Source: Podarcis raffonei (lineage: Eukaryota > Chordata > Lepidosauria > Squamata > Lacertidae). From it: 64,000 nucleotides of DNA. Positions 1 to 12,000 of this stretch are shown here, one piece after another; positions within the stretch are counted from its first letter, which is position 1; each line of letters starts with the position of its first letter. Both the position numbers and the translations under genes were made by a program. The DNA lies in the NCBI RefSeq assembly GCF_027172205.1, contig NC_070616.1, positions 42,443,001 through 42,507,000 of the forward strand, written 5' to 3'. A model generated the notes under the pieces. The model was given only the letters and a program-made list of their open reading frames with translations, searched no databases and was not told where the DNA came from.

Positions 1-269
1 ATAAAGCACTTTCCTCTTTTTCATCTTTGGGCAGGTAGTGTCTCACTGCAACCCTGAATAGTAGATAACTTTAAAGAATTCAATTTTCTGTGCCTTCAAG
101 TTATGCAGCTAAAGCAGATTCATCAATGAATCGTTGCTCTATAGCACAGAAGGACTCCTAACCCCTGGGGAGAAACTGCAGTGGTACAGGGTAGAAATAA
201 GGAGCAAGGCACACTTTGTATTTGCCCAGCCTTTCTTTTTCCCTTTTCCATTTTTTTGGGGGGAGGGTG

Positions 270-1520
270 TCTGATTGGTATTGGGGCCTGTGCTATTTAA
301 CTTGTTCATAAACAATCTAGAGTTCGGGGTGAGCAGTGTGGTACCATGTTTGCTGATGATACTAAACTGTGCAGGGCATTAGAACAGAAAGGGAAGAGCT
401 CCAAAGAGACCTTTCCAAATGGAGGGAATGGTCAGTAAAATGGCAATGTAAGCAAGTGTAAAGGAGGGGCAAAAAATAATAATTTCGCATGAGGTCCGAA
501 CTGGCAATGACTGACCAGGAGTGAGATCTTGGAGTTGTGGTGGAGAGCTCAATGAAACTGTACCTGATGTGTGGGAGCTGTGAAAAAGGCAAATTCTATG
601 CTGGAAATCATTAGGGGGGAACTGAAAATAAAACTGCCAATAGGATAATGCAGTTATACAAATCTATGATGCAACCACATTTAGAATACAGTGGTGCCTC
701 GGGTTAAGTACTTAATTCGTTCCAAAGGTCCGTCCTTAACCTGAAACTGTTCTTAATCTGAAGCACCACTTTAGTTAATGGGGCCTCCTGCTGCTGCCAT
801 GCTGCTGGAGCACAATTTCTGTTCTCATCCTGAAGCAAAGTTCTTAACCTGAGGTACTATTTCTGGGTTAGCGGAGTCTGTAACCTGAAGCGTATGTAAC
901 CTGAGGTACCACTGTACTGTATACAGTTCTGGCCATCTCATTGCAAAAAGGATATTGCAGAGTTGGAAAAGGTTCAAAAAAGGGAAGCCAAAATGACCAA
1001 AGGGATGGAGAAACTCCCTATGAGGAAAGGTTATAGCATTTAGGGCTTTTAGTTCAGAGGACAGGTGAGTAGGAGGAGACATGATAGAAGTGTGTCAAAT
1101 GATGTACATCATGGAGAAAGAGGAAAACTCGTCTCCCTCTCGCATAACACTAGAACATTCAATGAAGCTGAACGTTGGAAGATTCAGGATGGACAAAAGA
1201 AAGTATTTATTCACACACCACGCAGTTAAACTGTGGGATTCAGTTCCACAAGCAGCAGCAATGGACACCAACGTGGAGGGGTTTGAAAGAGGGTCAGAGA
1301 AATCCAGGGCTTTAAGTGGCTACTAGCCACAATGGCTCCACTCTGCTTCCAGAGTCAGAGGCAGCAGCCCTGAGGGCCAGATGCTGGGAATCACAAGGGG
1401 AGAGGCTGCTGTTGTGCTGAGTTCGTTTGCCTGGTTTCTATGGGCACCTGGTGGCCCACTATGAGAGCAGGATGTGACACTGAACAGGCCTTTGGTCTGA
1501 TCTAGTAAGGCTCTTCTTAG
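270..1520 (+). mobile_element. CR1-like LINE remnant (RT 3' part and 3' UTR)
   Basis: Near 276-370 the plus strand reads as decayed reverse transcriptase: a GPVLFNLFINNLE-like stretch, then a degraded catalytic region and a TKLC-like stretch. The end, around 1490-1520, is a 'ctgatctagtaaggctcttctta' type 3' tail that I associate with amniote CR1-family LINEs (quoted in part: tctgatctagtaaggctc). Frame is lost throughout, so this is an old copy. It is interrupted by a MITE at 689-914. Clade assignment is from memory of CR1 tails, not from a search. Confidence 0.6.
689..914 (+). mobile_element. MITE, 'cagtggtacctcgggtta' family, copy 1
   Basis: A 226-bp element with terminal inverted repeats (cagtggtgcctcgggtta at the left, the complement of cagtggtacctcaggtta at the right), flanked by TA on both sides (687-688 and 915-916). 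TA duplication with short inverted repeats fits a non-autonomous Tc1/mariner or pogo-type element. It splits the CR1-like LINE. Five more copies lie at 13170, 23624, 41743, 54349 and 62371. Confidence 0.8.
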
Positions 1521-1942
<422 letters not shown>

Positions 1943-2129
1943 TTAAAAAGAAATGTATTCACTTTGTTAGAACAATTGAGCATGGCAAGTTCATCAACAG
2001 GCTTGATACTCGTTTGCAGATTACATTTCTTTTTTGAAAAAGCAAATTTATTGTAAAACAGTTAAAAGTAACTTTAAAAACAACTTGCTGTAAAATGAAC
2101 GCAGGTGGGTTAGGTTACCAGAAATGGGA

Positions 2130-2282
2130 ATGAACTTCTTAGGAAGATAGGAAGCTGCCTTGTGGTCAGTATTGCCTACACTGACTGGCAGCAGCTCTCC
2201 GGGATTTCAGGAAGGAAGTGTCCCTCAGCCCCACCTGGAGATGCCGGGATTGAACCTGGGAGCTCCTGCATGCACACCTAGT
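2130..2282 (-). repeat. tRNA-derived SINE, minus strand
   Basis: On the minus strand this contains a tRNA-like head with a B-box-like 'ggttcaatcc' (2245-2256) followed by the 'ctgccagtcagtgtaggcaatactga' type body, quoted here only in part. The same family is seen in plus orientation around 19099-20118, where a hAT element interrupts it. It lies in the R3HCC1 first intron. Confidence 0.65.
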
Positions 2283-2286
2283 GTTC

Positions 2287-2394
2287 CCTAACTTGGGTCT
2301 CCAGCTGCTGTTGGGCTACAACTCCCATCATCCCTAGCTAGCAGGACCAGTGGGCATGGAAATTGTAGTCCTAACGCAGCTGGAGACCCAAGTT
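2287..2394. mobile_element. Short palindromic MITE
   Basis: The ends are near-perfect inverted repeats: 'acttgggtctccagctgc' at 2290 and its complement 'gcagctggagacccaagt' at 2377-2394. The middle is the common 'ttgtagtcc ... ggactacaa' type self-complementary sequence. Related fragments occur around 24217-24350, 24600-24730 and 36606-36700. The superfamily is not resolved because no clear target duplication was seen. Confidence 0.6.
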
Positions 2395-2559
2395 CTGGAA
2401 ACGCTGCTCTCACCAGTGAGCAGTTCTGGCCCTTCCTCCTTCTAACTGGCTGTGTCGAAAGACCAGCTGCAAAGTTCTTTAAAAAGGGAAATTCATGAAA
2501 GAGACACGTTTTTAAAAGGCAGCTGGCTTAAGCAGACAGCAAGCTCCAGAAAACAGCTG

Positions 2560-3070
2560 GCTGCACTGAGCGTCCTCGAGGGACGCCGTCTGACGGGTCA
2601 ACTGGCCGGGGAGGGGCGCTTTTAGGAGACAAAGGCGGGATGGGGAGCCGGGAAGAGGGAAAGGGCAGCCGGCTCCCGGAGGGAGAAGCCCCGGGGGCGA
2701 AGAGACCTGGAGGAAGCAGCCGCGTTTTCTCGCTTTGAATCGGAACCATTTCGCCCCCCCCCCGCGAAAACGCCGCCGGATCCGGGGGGCCTGGCAAGCG
2801 AGGGCGCCGGAGGCTCCGTCCGTGCGGGGCCCAGCGCCGCGCCTCCCTCCCGGCCCACTTGCCGAGCGGGGAGCGGAGAGGCGAGGCGGGCGCGCCCGGA
2901 GGGGGCAGCGGCCTCTCCACGGACAGCCGGCTGCTCGCCCGCCGAGGGCACGTACCGCAAGGCCCGGCGTGCAAGGGCTCCCGGGGCGGCGGCGGCGGCG
3001 ATGATTGCGGAGGCTCCTCCCTCCGCCGGGGGGGCTGCAGTTACAATTGCAACCGCAGCTGCTGCTGCTG
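2560..3070 (-). promoter_or_regulatory. R3HCC1: CpG-rich promoter region and probable first exon of R3HCC1
   Basis: The stretch is very GC- and CpG-rich compared with its surroundings, as expected of a housekeeping promoter. On the minus strand a good donor site (TTGCG|gtacgt, exon end 2956) lies here; splicing to the acceptor at 1902 would join codons ...PC-G-HHPTVT-[CTG]. In that joined frame no ATG is visible between the nearest upstream in-frame stop and the donor, so this first exon looks non-coding or non-AUG-initiated. Long open frames in all six frames here are a composition effect and are not called genes. The exact transcription start is not visible. Extra CTG/CAG-type trinucleotide runs sit at 3054-3090. 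Confidence 0.55.
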
Positions 3071-3590
3071 CAGCTCCTCCTCCTCCCCTTTTATTTCCTT
3101 CTGTGTGTGGTTGGAGCAGCCGCACAGCGCCACCTCCTGCCCTTGGATCGGGCGCAAAAAGCACGCAGCCGGCTCCCTTCCACAGTCATCTAGGAGGAAA
3201 TGGGTTAGCTTACACCGTCTCTCGCCCTTTAAGGAAAGGTGGGGTACCATTACAAGAAACTAGCTTCTGAATACGCAAAGTTGGTCTGCATTTCTGTGAA
3301 ACATCCATACCTGGCTAGGAGGGGTCAAAACAGAAGAAAGGCGGGTGAAGCTTCCCGTTTTAGGATGAATTCAGCGGCAGCAAACTGGCAAGACTGAGAT
3401 TGCAGTCCTAATCCCATTTATCTAGAAGTGGGCCTCATTGAGCTCATTGGTAATTAACTCTGGAGTAGATAAGCATAGCATAGTACCTCTGAACGTTTTT
3501 ATGAAGCTTCCAGCAATGCAATTATACATTTACTCAGAACTAAACCCTACTGAGTTCTGTGTATAGAATTGCAGCCTGCACATTGTGTAC
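3071..3590. other. Upstream flank of R3HCC1, no gene seen
   Basis: CpG content falls away after about 3150 and the sequence becomes AT-rich. I see no exon, RNA gene or clear repeat here apart from the start of the LINE that follows. Confidence 0.5.
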
Positions 3591-4660
3591 AAACTATGCA
3601 TGCTGCTGCTTGTAGCTGAGTAAGATCATCTTCCATGAACACAGTTTTAACAGGGGGGCCGTAAGCGACTGTGGAGGCCAATTCTGGATCCTCATGTCCT
3701 TCTGCAGTGGGGTTTGCATGCAGGAGTTGATAACGGTGAGGGTTTTCCAAATGTGCCTCTCTCTTAGCACCTTTCATCCTGAGTTTGAGCGTCTTCAAAG
3801 CCCATGACACCTTTGGTAAAGGCTGTTCTCCAACTGAAACGCTCACAGGCCAGTGTTCCCCAGTTGTTGGTGTTTATACTACATTTTAAAAGATTTGCCT
3901 TAAGAGAGTCTTTAAACCTCTTTTGTTGACCACCATCATTACACTTTCCATTTTTAAGTTAGGAATAGAGTACGGTAGTTGCTTTGGAAGACGATAATCA
4001 GGCACCTGAACAACATGACCAGTCCAACGAAGCTGATGTTGAAGAATCATTGCTTTGATACTCATGATCTTTGCTTCTTCCAGTTCACTGGCATTAGTTT
4101 GCCTGTCTTCCCAAGTGGTATGTAAAAATTTTTGGAGACCCCGTTGATGGAATCTTTCGAGGAGTTTGGAGATGGTGTTTACAAGTGGTCCATGTTTCAC
4201 AAGCATACAGTAAGGTTGGTAGCACAATAGCTTTGTAAACAGGCATTTTGGTTTCCCTGCAAATGTCCCAGTCCTCAAACACTCTGCCCTTCAATCGGGA
4301 GAAAGCTGCACTTGCTGAACTCAGGCAATGCTGGATTTCGGCATCTATGTTGGCCCTTGTGGAAAGGTAGGGAAAGTGATCAACGCTTTCCAACATTATA
4401 CCACTGAGTTGGATTTGTGGCGCTGCGGAAGGGTTGTTTTTTGCTTGTTGGTGCAGCACTTTGGTTTTTTGGATGTTGAGCGATAGGCCAAGGCTTCTGT
4501 GAAGATATTTAGGATGGTTTGGAGGTCATCCTCTGAGTGTGCACACACTACATTGTCATCAGCATATTGCAGCTCTACGATGGAAGTTATGGTAATCTTA
4601 CTCTTTGCTTTCAGCCTACTCAAGACAAAGAGATTTCCATCTGTTCAATATAAGATTTCT

Positions 4661-5840
4661 TTCTTTTTTAAAAATAATTTTATTGAATGATTTTATGTTA
4701 CAAAAAACATTACAACCATACTACCACAAAATATAATTGAGAAATAAAAATTACACACATCAATATTTTGTTTGTTATTTGTTATTTACCGTATTGTTTC
4801 CTCCCAAACATTCCATACAAAACACACACCCACACAAACACACACAAAAAAATAGTGATTATAATGAAAATAAATATTTTTTTCCTTTTTATCTTATAAA
4901 TCTTTTCTTCAATTTTGACTTCCTGTCAAGTCCCTTCGCATATATTTTATCTTACAATTGAATGTACACAAAACAATAAACCTTTCTATATAGATTTTCC
5001 AGTACATTCAGAAAACATCATAAATCCTTAATTGTTATCCACCTCCTTTTACTTCTTTTGTCACTTGAAAGCTAGCATGGAGTCAAAACTATTATTGTAT
5101 TTTTGAACATATCTTCTATAATCATCCCATTTTTCTGCAAATTTTTGCTTTGAGTTTCCTCTGAGTTTGCTAGTCAACTGAGCCATCTCCACAAATTCCT
5201 GTAATTTAATTTGCCAATCTGTTCTTTTTGGAGCCTCCTGATCTTTCCATCCCTTGGCAATGAGTATTCGAGCTGCTGCAGTTGCATACAAGAATATCTC
5301 TCTTAAATTTTTGGGATCTCTTTGTCTAAAATACTTTTTTCAAAAATAATTTTTTATTGATTTTAACATATAAATTATAAAATGTACCACAAAACTTATC
5401 ACTTATACAATCTTTTTAGACTTCCATCAGCACCTCTGATGATCCACCGTTTTAACCACTTCTTATGCATTTCTTAACTTTATATTGCCTTTACATCTCT
5501 TAACAAATCATCCTCCCCCTTCTCCATTTTTGCAATACTGCTAATAATACTCCTCACAAAACTTCTTGCAAACCTACAAACATCATCTGATCTTCACAAA
5601 TACTTTTCAAATAGTCTGTAAATTTACTCCAGTCTTCCGTGAATTTCTGGTCCCGCTGGTTTCGCCCAGTGAATCATAACCGACTTAACCTCCTCTTTGT
5701 CTAAAATACTTAATAGAAATGCCTCCGGTTTTTTAGTAAAAGTTATCCCCATCATCTTTTTTAATTCATCGTATATTTTCGCCAAAAAAGTCTTAATCTT
5801 TTCACGCGTCCACCACATGTGGATCATGTCACTGTTATTG
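4661..5840 (-). mobile_element. 5'-truncated L1 inserted in the LINE, with target duplication
   Basis: A 13-bp direct repeat 'atataagatttct' lies at 4648-4660 and 5841-5853, and joining the outer sides restores the host LINE frame region. The minus-strand tail ends in an A-rich stretch with AATAAA-like motifs. Peptides such as HMWWTREKIKTFLAKIYDEL, FTKKPEAFLLSIL and ATAAARILIAKGWKD match the C-terminal region of vertebrate L1 ORF2. It is 5'-truncated and is itself split by a second L1 tail. Confidence 0.8.
5337..5692 (-). mobile_element. Second L1 3' tail nested in the first L1
   Basis: A 19-bp direct repeat 'ctctttgtctaaaatactt' at 5318-5336 and 5693-5711 brackets a 356-bp A-tailed insert. 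Removing the insert rejoins the outer L1 reading ...LSILDKE-IPKNLREIF, an uninterrupted L1 C-terminal passage. The insert starts (gene sense right to left) with typical L1 3' sequence and ends in an A-rich tail near 5337. This is the youngest layer of a three-deep nest. Confidence 0.8.
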
Positions 5841-7623
5841 ATATAAGATTTCTACCCCGGTGGGGAGTTTCCTTTTGACAATGTATGGGATCATGGCAGT
5901 GAAAATAATGAATAGAGTTGGGGTGATAATGCATCCCTGTTTCACACCTAATCCCACTGTGAATGGTTCACTTTGAGAGCCATTGTTATCTGCAATTGTT
6001 GCTGTCATATTATCATGGAGGAGCCGAAGGATGTTCACAAATTTATCTGGGCAGCCAATTTTCAGAAGGACAGTCCACAGGGCATTACAATTTACAGTGT
6101 CGAAAGCCTTAGTCAGGTCAATAAACGCCAAATACAGGGGTTGGTTTTGCTGTCTGCATTTTTCTTGAAGGTGTCAAGCAGTGAAAATCATGTCCATTGT
6201 CCCCCTAGAAAGTCAGAAACCATTTTAGGATTCAGGAAGGGCAGCCTCAGATATAATTAGAAGACGGTTTGCTAAGATCCTTGACAGAATTTTGCCAGCT
6301 GCAGCTCATAAAGAGATGCCTCAATAGTTTCTGCAATCCGTTCTATCACCTTTTTTTAAAAGGCTGATAATTTTGGCATCCCTAAAGTCTGCTGAGATCT
6401 CCTCTCTCTCCCAGATTTTTTCAATGAGCTTGCGAAGTTGTTGTGTAAGTTCAATTCCACCCACTTTGAAAACTTCGGCAGATATCCCATCAGGTCCACT
6501 GACTTGGTTGTTTTTCATTTGGTTAATAGCTGTACACAACTCTCCCAGATTGCAAGCTCATCTCTAATTTGTTTTTGTGGAATTTGTGAGAGGACCTCAG
6601 CAGCTACGGGGAAGTTGCGGTTAAGGAGATGCTGGTAATGTTCTTTCCAGCACAGTGCAAAAGCTTATTTATCCTTTAGAAGTGTGGTACCCGTCTGTTG
6701 AGCATAGGGGGCATATGCCATGATTTACTGGCCCATAGATGGTCTTTGTGGCTTTAAAAAAACTCAGTGCATCATGAGTGTCAGCTAAGTGCTGGATCTC
6801 TTGAACTTTTTTTATCCACCAGGTGTTCTTTACTTCTCTGGTTCTTCTTTGAACCTCAGCCTTAGCGTTGGCATAGGTTTTTTTCTTAGGGGCGCTTGAG
6901 TGTTCATTTTGTGCCTTGGTTTCCTTCCTTGAAGCCTGCGTTGAGGTATAATCTAGATAGCCATCATGGAGCGTATTAGTTGGTGATCCGTCCAGCAGTC
7001 GTCGGCACTCATCATAGCTCTGGTTAGGAGCACATCACAGCGATCTTTAGCTCAGATAATTACATACTTGAAGAGGTGCCAGTGGTTTGACTGAGGGTGC
7101 CTCCATGATATTTCAAATTTATTTTTTTGTCAAAAGAGTTGTTGGTAATAAGAAGGTTGTGTGCTGCACAGACAGTCAAAGTAAGATTCCATTCTGGTTG
7201 CTGCTGCCAATTCCTTTGTTCGCAATAGTCCCAGGCCACAGATCAAAATCTCTCCAACTCTTGCATTAAAATCACCCAGGATGAGAACCTTAGGCATCTC
7301 TGATAGGATGGCATCCAGCTGGGGGGGGGGGAATTTCTTTAATGTCTTCATTGGCATCCAGTTGGTGCATAAGTGCTTAAAATAGTAGCCTGTTGGGTTT
7401 GGGCAAGTTTTAATTGAAGGATTTAAAGTTGCTCATTAATGCCGGTAGGGACTTCTGACAAGAGCTTCACAAGATCATTTTTGATAGCAAAGCCTACTCT
7501 ATGTATTCAACATTCTTGTTCAGGTAGACCCTTCCAGAAGAATGTATAGCCTCCTTTTTCTTCCTTCAGTTGTCCCTCTGCTGCTCTTCGGGTTTCTTGA
7601 AGCGCTGCAATATGGATGTTAAA

Positions 7624-8031
7624 TGTCAGGGAACTGCCATCTGAGACGCAGGAGGTGAAAGGGCTCACGGAGGGTGAGAGAGACCATTCAGCTGAGGAGG
7701 GGACCAGCAGGGGGAGAAGTGGAGTTCCAAGGGAAAGTGAGTCGGAGGGAGGGCTCAGAGACACTTCAAGCGAGAACAGTGGGGAGGTTTCAGGACCTCC
7801 TGTAGGGACACCCACTCCTCGCCGGAAACTGTCACGCCGAGAGTCCAGAAGACACGTTTCCGTTAAGGAGCTTTTATGCTGGAAGAAGTTCCGTAAACGC
7901 CCACTGTCCGATTCAACGAGCGACTGATGGAGCCATGCTTAAGGAGCTCCGTCACAGACAGAGGTTTGTGGACTTAGCCAAACTCTGAGGGACTAGGATT
8001 TTACGCACAAGCAGCTCACCATCCCATCACA
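7624..8031 (+). repeat. 5' LTR of the Ty3/gypsy element
   Basis: A 408-bp copy starting tgtcagggaactgcc and ending catcccatcaca. It matches 12705-13112 along its full length. The usual short TG and CA ends are present. Confidence 0.93.
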
Positions 8032-8074
8032 GCAATCGGACAGTCCCTGAAAGCAGCTTGTGCAGAGAGGCATC

Positions 8075-9088
8075 ATGAGCAACCCAGCCGGAGCCGGGGG
8101 AGCAGGAGGAGCTGGAGAGGGTCCAAGCCTGGAAGAAAGGTACAGGGTGTTGGAAGTCCAGCTAGCACTGCAAACGGCGAGGCTAGAAGAAAGGAGGGCG
8201 CAGGATGCAGAAAAGGCAAAAGGCGCTACACTAGCAAGAAAGATGCCAGGATTGGTGCAGAAGTTTGGGGGGGACCCCAGGAACTACCAAGCCTTTAGGA
8301 CAGAGATGCAGTATGCTCTCGAACTGCAGTTTAACGACTTTCCCGACGAGGCATCGCGAGTGGCGTTTGTGATTGGCCATCTCGAAGGGGGGGCGAGAGA
8401 CTGGGTTAGACCCCTGATGGCAGGGAATAGTGAAATGCTGAAGGACACGAGGAAGTTTTTTCGCGCCATGGATTTGATGTTTTCCAGCGAGATTGAACAG
8501 GGACTGGTGCGCAGACAATTGATGGCTTGCAAACAGGGGAGCCGATCGGTTCGTGAGTACTGGACTGAGTTTACAATGTTGATACATAAATTGGGATGGG
8601 ACCTATCGGCGGAACCCATTCAAATGCTCTTTGAAGAGGGGCTTTCTTCGGCGGTGAAAGACGAACTTTCCCGGGCGCCCAGGGCGGAGTCTATGGACCA
8701 GCTGACCAAATCAGCGCTGACCATTGGAGCGCGCCAGGAGGCAAGAGCCTTGGAGAAGCGGGAGGGGAAAGGAGAGCGTTGGAGGGATTTCCGCATTCCA
8801 GAGATTCCAGAGCCAAGTTTCCCGCCAGGAGAGCCGATGGAAGTTGGAACAGCGTGCGCGCGCACAGTTTCAAATCCCAGTGAAGGGAGGAAGGAGGAGG
8901 GAAAGAGCGCCAAGAAATGTTATCTCTGCCAGCAGCCAGGTCACTTTGCCAGAGTCTGCCCGCAAAGAAAGGAATGGCAAGGGATGGCGGGAGCTGTTGG
9001 GGGGAAGGAGGAGGGAGTCCAGGAGCCAGTAAAAGCCAACGCCTGGCTGCCACCGTCAGGGCACTGCAGCCAGGCCAAGGAGCAGTAA
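8075..9088 (+). CDS. gag-like ORF of the Ty3/gypsy element
   Basis: The frame opens at an ATG at 8075 (MSNPAGAGG...) and gives about 337 residues. It has a coiled-coil-like N-terminal part, a capsid-like helical region (FGGDPRNYQAFRTEM, EGGARDWVRPL), and a CCHC zinc knuckle (CYLCQQPGHFARVC) near residue 285. This is the Ty3/gypsy Gag layout in which one polypeptide forms the particle and the knuckle binds RNA. The downstream pol frame overlaps it in a different frame, so pol expression would depend on the frameshift-type read-through known in this family. It is an element gene, not a host gene. Confidence 0.9.
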   Translation: MSNPAGAGGAGGAGEGPSLEERYRVLEVQLALQTARLEERRAQDAEKAKGATLARKMPGLVQKFGGDPRNYQAFRTEMQYALELQFNDFPDEASRVAFVIGHLEGGARDWVRPLMAGNSEMLKDTRKFFRAMDLMFSSEIEQGLVRRQLMACKQGSRSVREYWTEFTMLIHKLGWDLSAEPIQMLFEEGLSSAVKDELSRAPRAESMDQLTKSALTIGARQEARALEKREGKGERWRDFRIPEIPEPSFPPGEPMEVGTACARTVSNPSEGRKEEGKSAKKCYLCQQPGHFARVCPQRKEWQGMAGAVGGKEEGVQEPVKANAWLPPSGHCSQAKEQ

Positions 9089-12000
9089 AAGTGCCCACTC
9101 CGGAACCTCCAAGACCAGCCCTAGTAATAGAGGTGTTCCTAGAGCTGGCAAACGGATACCCACTAAAGACAAAGGCGCTGTTGGACTCAGGCAGCTCCTG
9201 TAATTTTATGAGTAAGGAGTTTGCAGCTGAACACCAGATACAGACACTCCCTTTAAGCAACCCCCTGCAGGTGACCACGATCGATGGGAGGGAGCTGTTG
9301 GGAGGAGAAGTTAGCCTACAGACCGTCCCAATGGTTATGAGGGTGGCCAGGCACACCGAAAGGATAGCGTTCAATGTGGCCACCCTGGGAGGGGCTCCCG
9401 TCATTTTGGGAATGAGCTGGCTAGCGTTGCATGACCCGCTAGTGGGCTGGCATCAGAGAGTGGTCTCCTTTGGGTCAGCACATTGCCTGGAACACTGCAG
9501 AGAGGGAAAGGTGCCAGAAGGGGCAAAAGCCTTTCTAGCAGGGACGGAAGTGGCGGACAAAGGGAAGGTGCCCAAACAATACGCTGACCTGAGCAAGGTC
9601 TTCAGCGAAAGGGAAGCAGATAAACTACCACCGCATAGAGACTTTGACTGCCAAATTAACCTGGTCCCTGGGGCCCAGCTCCCCGTGGGCAAGCTGTACG
9701 CCATGTCAGACAGGGAAATGCAGGAGTTAAGGGAGTTTATTGATAAAAACCTGAAGAGGGGCTTCATCAGAGAGTCCAGAGCGGTGGGGGGGAGCCCAGT
9801 GTTTTTTGTGGACAAAAAAAACACGGATAAACCCAGGCTTGTAGTGGACTACCGGCGGCTAAATGCCGTGTCAGAACCAGTGACTTTCCCCATGCCCAGG
9901 ATTGATGACATTTTGACCAGGGTGAGGAAGGGAAAGATATTCACGAAACTGGACCTGAGAGGGGCATACAACCTGATACGAATAAAGAAAGGGGATGAAT
10001 GGAAAACCACCATGTTCACCCCTTTGGGGGCTTTTGAATATCTCGTTATGCCATTCGGATTGCAATCAGGCTCCACCTGTTTTCAATCGCTCATGAACCA
10101 TGTCCTGGGACCTTTGCTCTACAAGAATTGCGTGGCCTTCCTCGATGACGTGCTGATATATTCAGAGAATGAGGAGCAGCATGTAAAGGATGTCAGGGAA
10201 GTGCTGAGCCAGCTGCAAGCAAACCAGCTGTGGGTGAAATTGGAGAAGTGTCAGTTTCACACCAAGGAGGTGGAATTCCTGGGGTACCGCTTATCAGACA
10301 AGGGATTAGCCATGGATCCAGGCAAGGTCCAGGCGGTGCTGGAATGGAAGACACCGAAAACGAAAAAGGATGTGCAAAGGTTCTTAGGGTTTGGGAACTT
10401 TTACCATAAATTCATCAAGAACTTTGCCCACTTAACGGCTCCCATCACGGACTGTCTAAGCAGCAAGAAGAAATTCGTTTGGACGGCGGAGGCGGAGCAA
10501 GCATTTGAGGAATTGAAAAGGGCATTCGCTTCGGAAGAACAGCTCCTGCATGTGGATTTACAAAAACCCATGAGAGTGGAAACTGATGCCTCAGACCGGG
10601 CGGTGGGGGCGGTGCTGCTTCAGCCAGGGAGCAATAAGTCGGAATGGAGACCGTGTGCCTTCTTTTCGCGTAAGCTGAACAAATCCGAGAGGAACTACAC
10701 CGTATATGACCGAGAACTACTCGCCATTCACGAAGCGTTCCGGAGATGGAGACACTTACTAATTGGCGCACAGCATAAGGTGCAAGTGTGTACGGACCAC
10801 AAGAATTTGGAGTATTGGAGAACGGCACGAGTGCTCAACCAACGACAAGTGAGATGGGCCCAGGAGTTCTCCAAATTCCATTTTGAAATCTGCTATGTGC
10901 CAGGTCCAGAAAACATCAGAGCGGACGCTCTCTCTCGCAAACCTGAATATTTGGAGGGGGAGGGAGCGCCTGAAGAGAGACATATTATCCCAGAGGACCA
11001 CTGGGTGTGTGGGGCGGCCTGGGTGGGGCAAAGAGAACTGGTAGAGGGAACGGTAAATGATGAATACGCCCAGGATAAGCTCAGAGGTTTAAGGAGAGAG
11101 GGAGAAGACCCCGGAGGTTTTGAAGAAAGAAACGGGGCATTGTATTACAAAGGGGCACTATATATACCCGAAGGGGAATTGAGGGGGAGAGTACTCAAAC
11201 AGCTGCACGACAATCCCACAGCGGGGCATTTTGGGCAACACAAGACCATGTGGTTGGTGACCAGGGAGTTTTGGTGGCCCAAGGTGAGGGAGGATGTACG
11301 GGAGTATGTGAGAAGGTGTGACCAATGCCAGAGAGCCAAAGGAGAAAGGCGGGCACCAGCGGGGTTATTAGAACCGTTACCCACACCAGAACGACCGTGG
11401 GAGGCGGTATCGATAGATTTTATGACTGATCTGCCTAAATCCCAGGGGAAAACCGCCATACTAGTCGTAGTAGACCTGTTAACTAAGATGGGTCACTTTG
11501 TAGCTTGCTCACATGCAGTCACGGCGGAAGAGACAGCGAAATTGTTTGTAGAACATATTTTTAGGCTGCATGGCGCCCCCTTGAGGGTGGTCTCCGACAG
11601 AGGGAAACAGTTCACGTCCAGATTCTGGAGGAAACTTATGAGCTTGTTGCACGTAGAGGTCAACTTTTCGACTGCCAGGCACCCTGAGACCAATGGGCAG
11701 GCGGAGAGGGCAAACGGTATCCTCCAACAATACCTGAGGTGTTATGTCAATGACAGAGAGAACGATTGGGTCGAAAAGTTGGCGCTAGCGGAATTTGCTT
11801 ACAATAATGCAGAGAATGTGTCCACCGGGATGAGCCCCTTTTTGGCTAATTATGGGTGCCACCCCAGGGCGTTTCCCGGGGGAGGAGGGGAGAGATGGAG
11901 TGTCCCGGCCGCTGAACTTTTTGTAGAAGAAATGGAAGCGATCCATCGTCAACTCCAACTCAACTTAGAAAGGGCCAAAGAAGAATATAAGAGGCAGGCA

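Noticed and set aside
2528-3164. Long overlapping open frames on both strands in the GC-rich block near R3HCC1
   Set aside because: Pro/Arg/Ala-rich frames in every phase are expected from CpG-island composition; no family resemblance.
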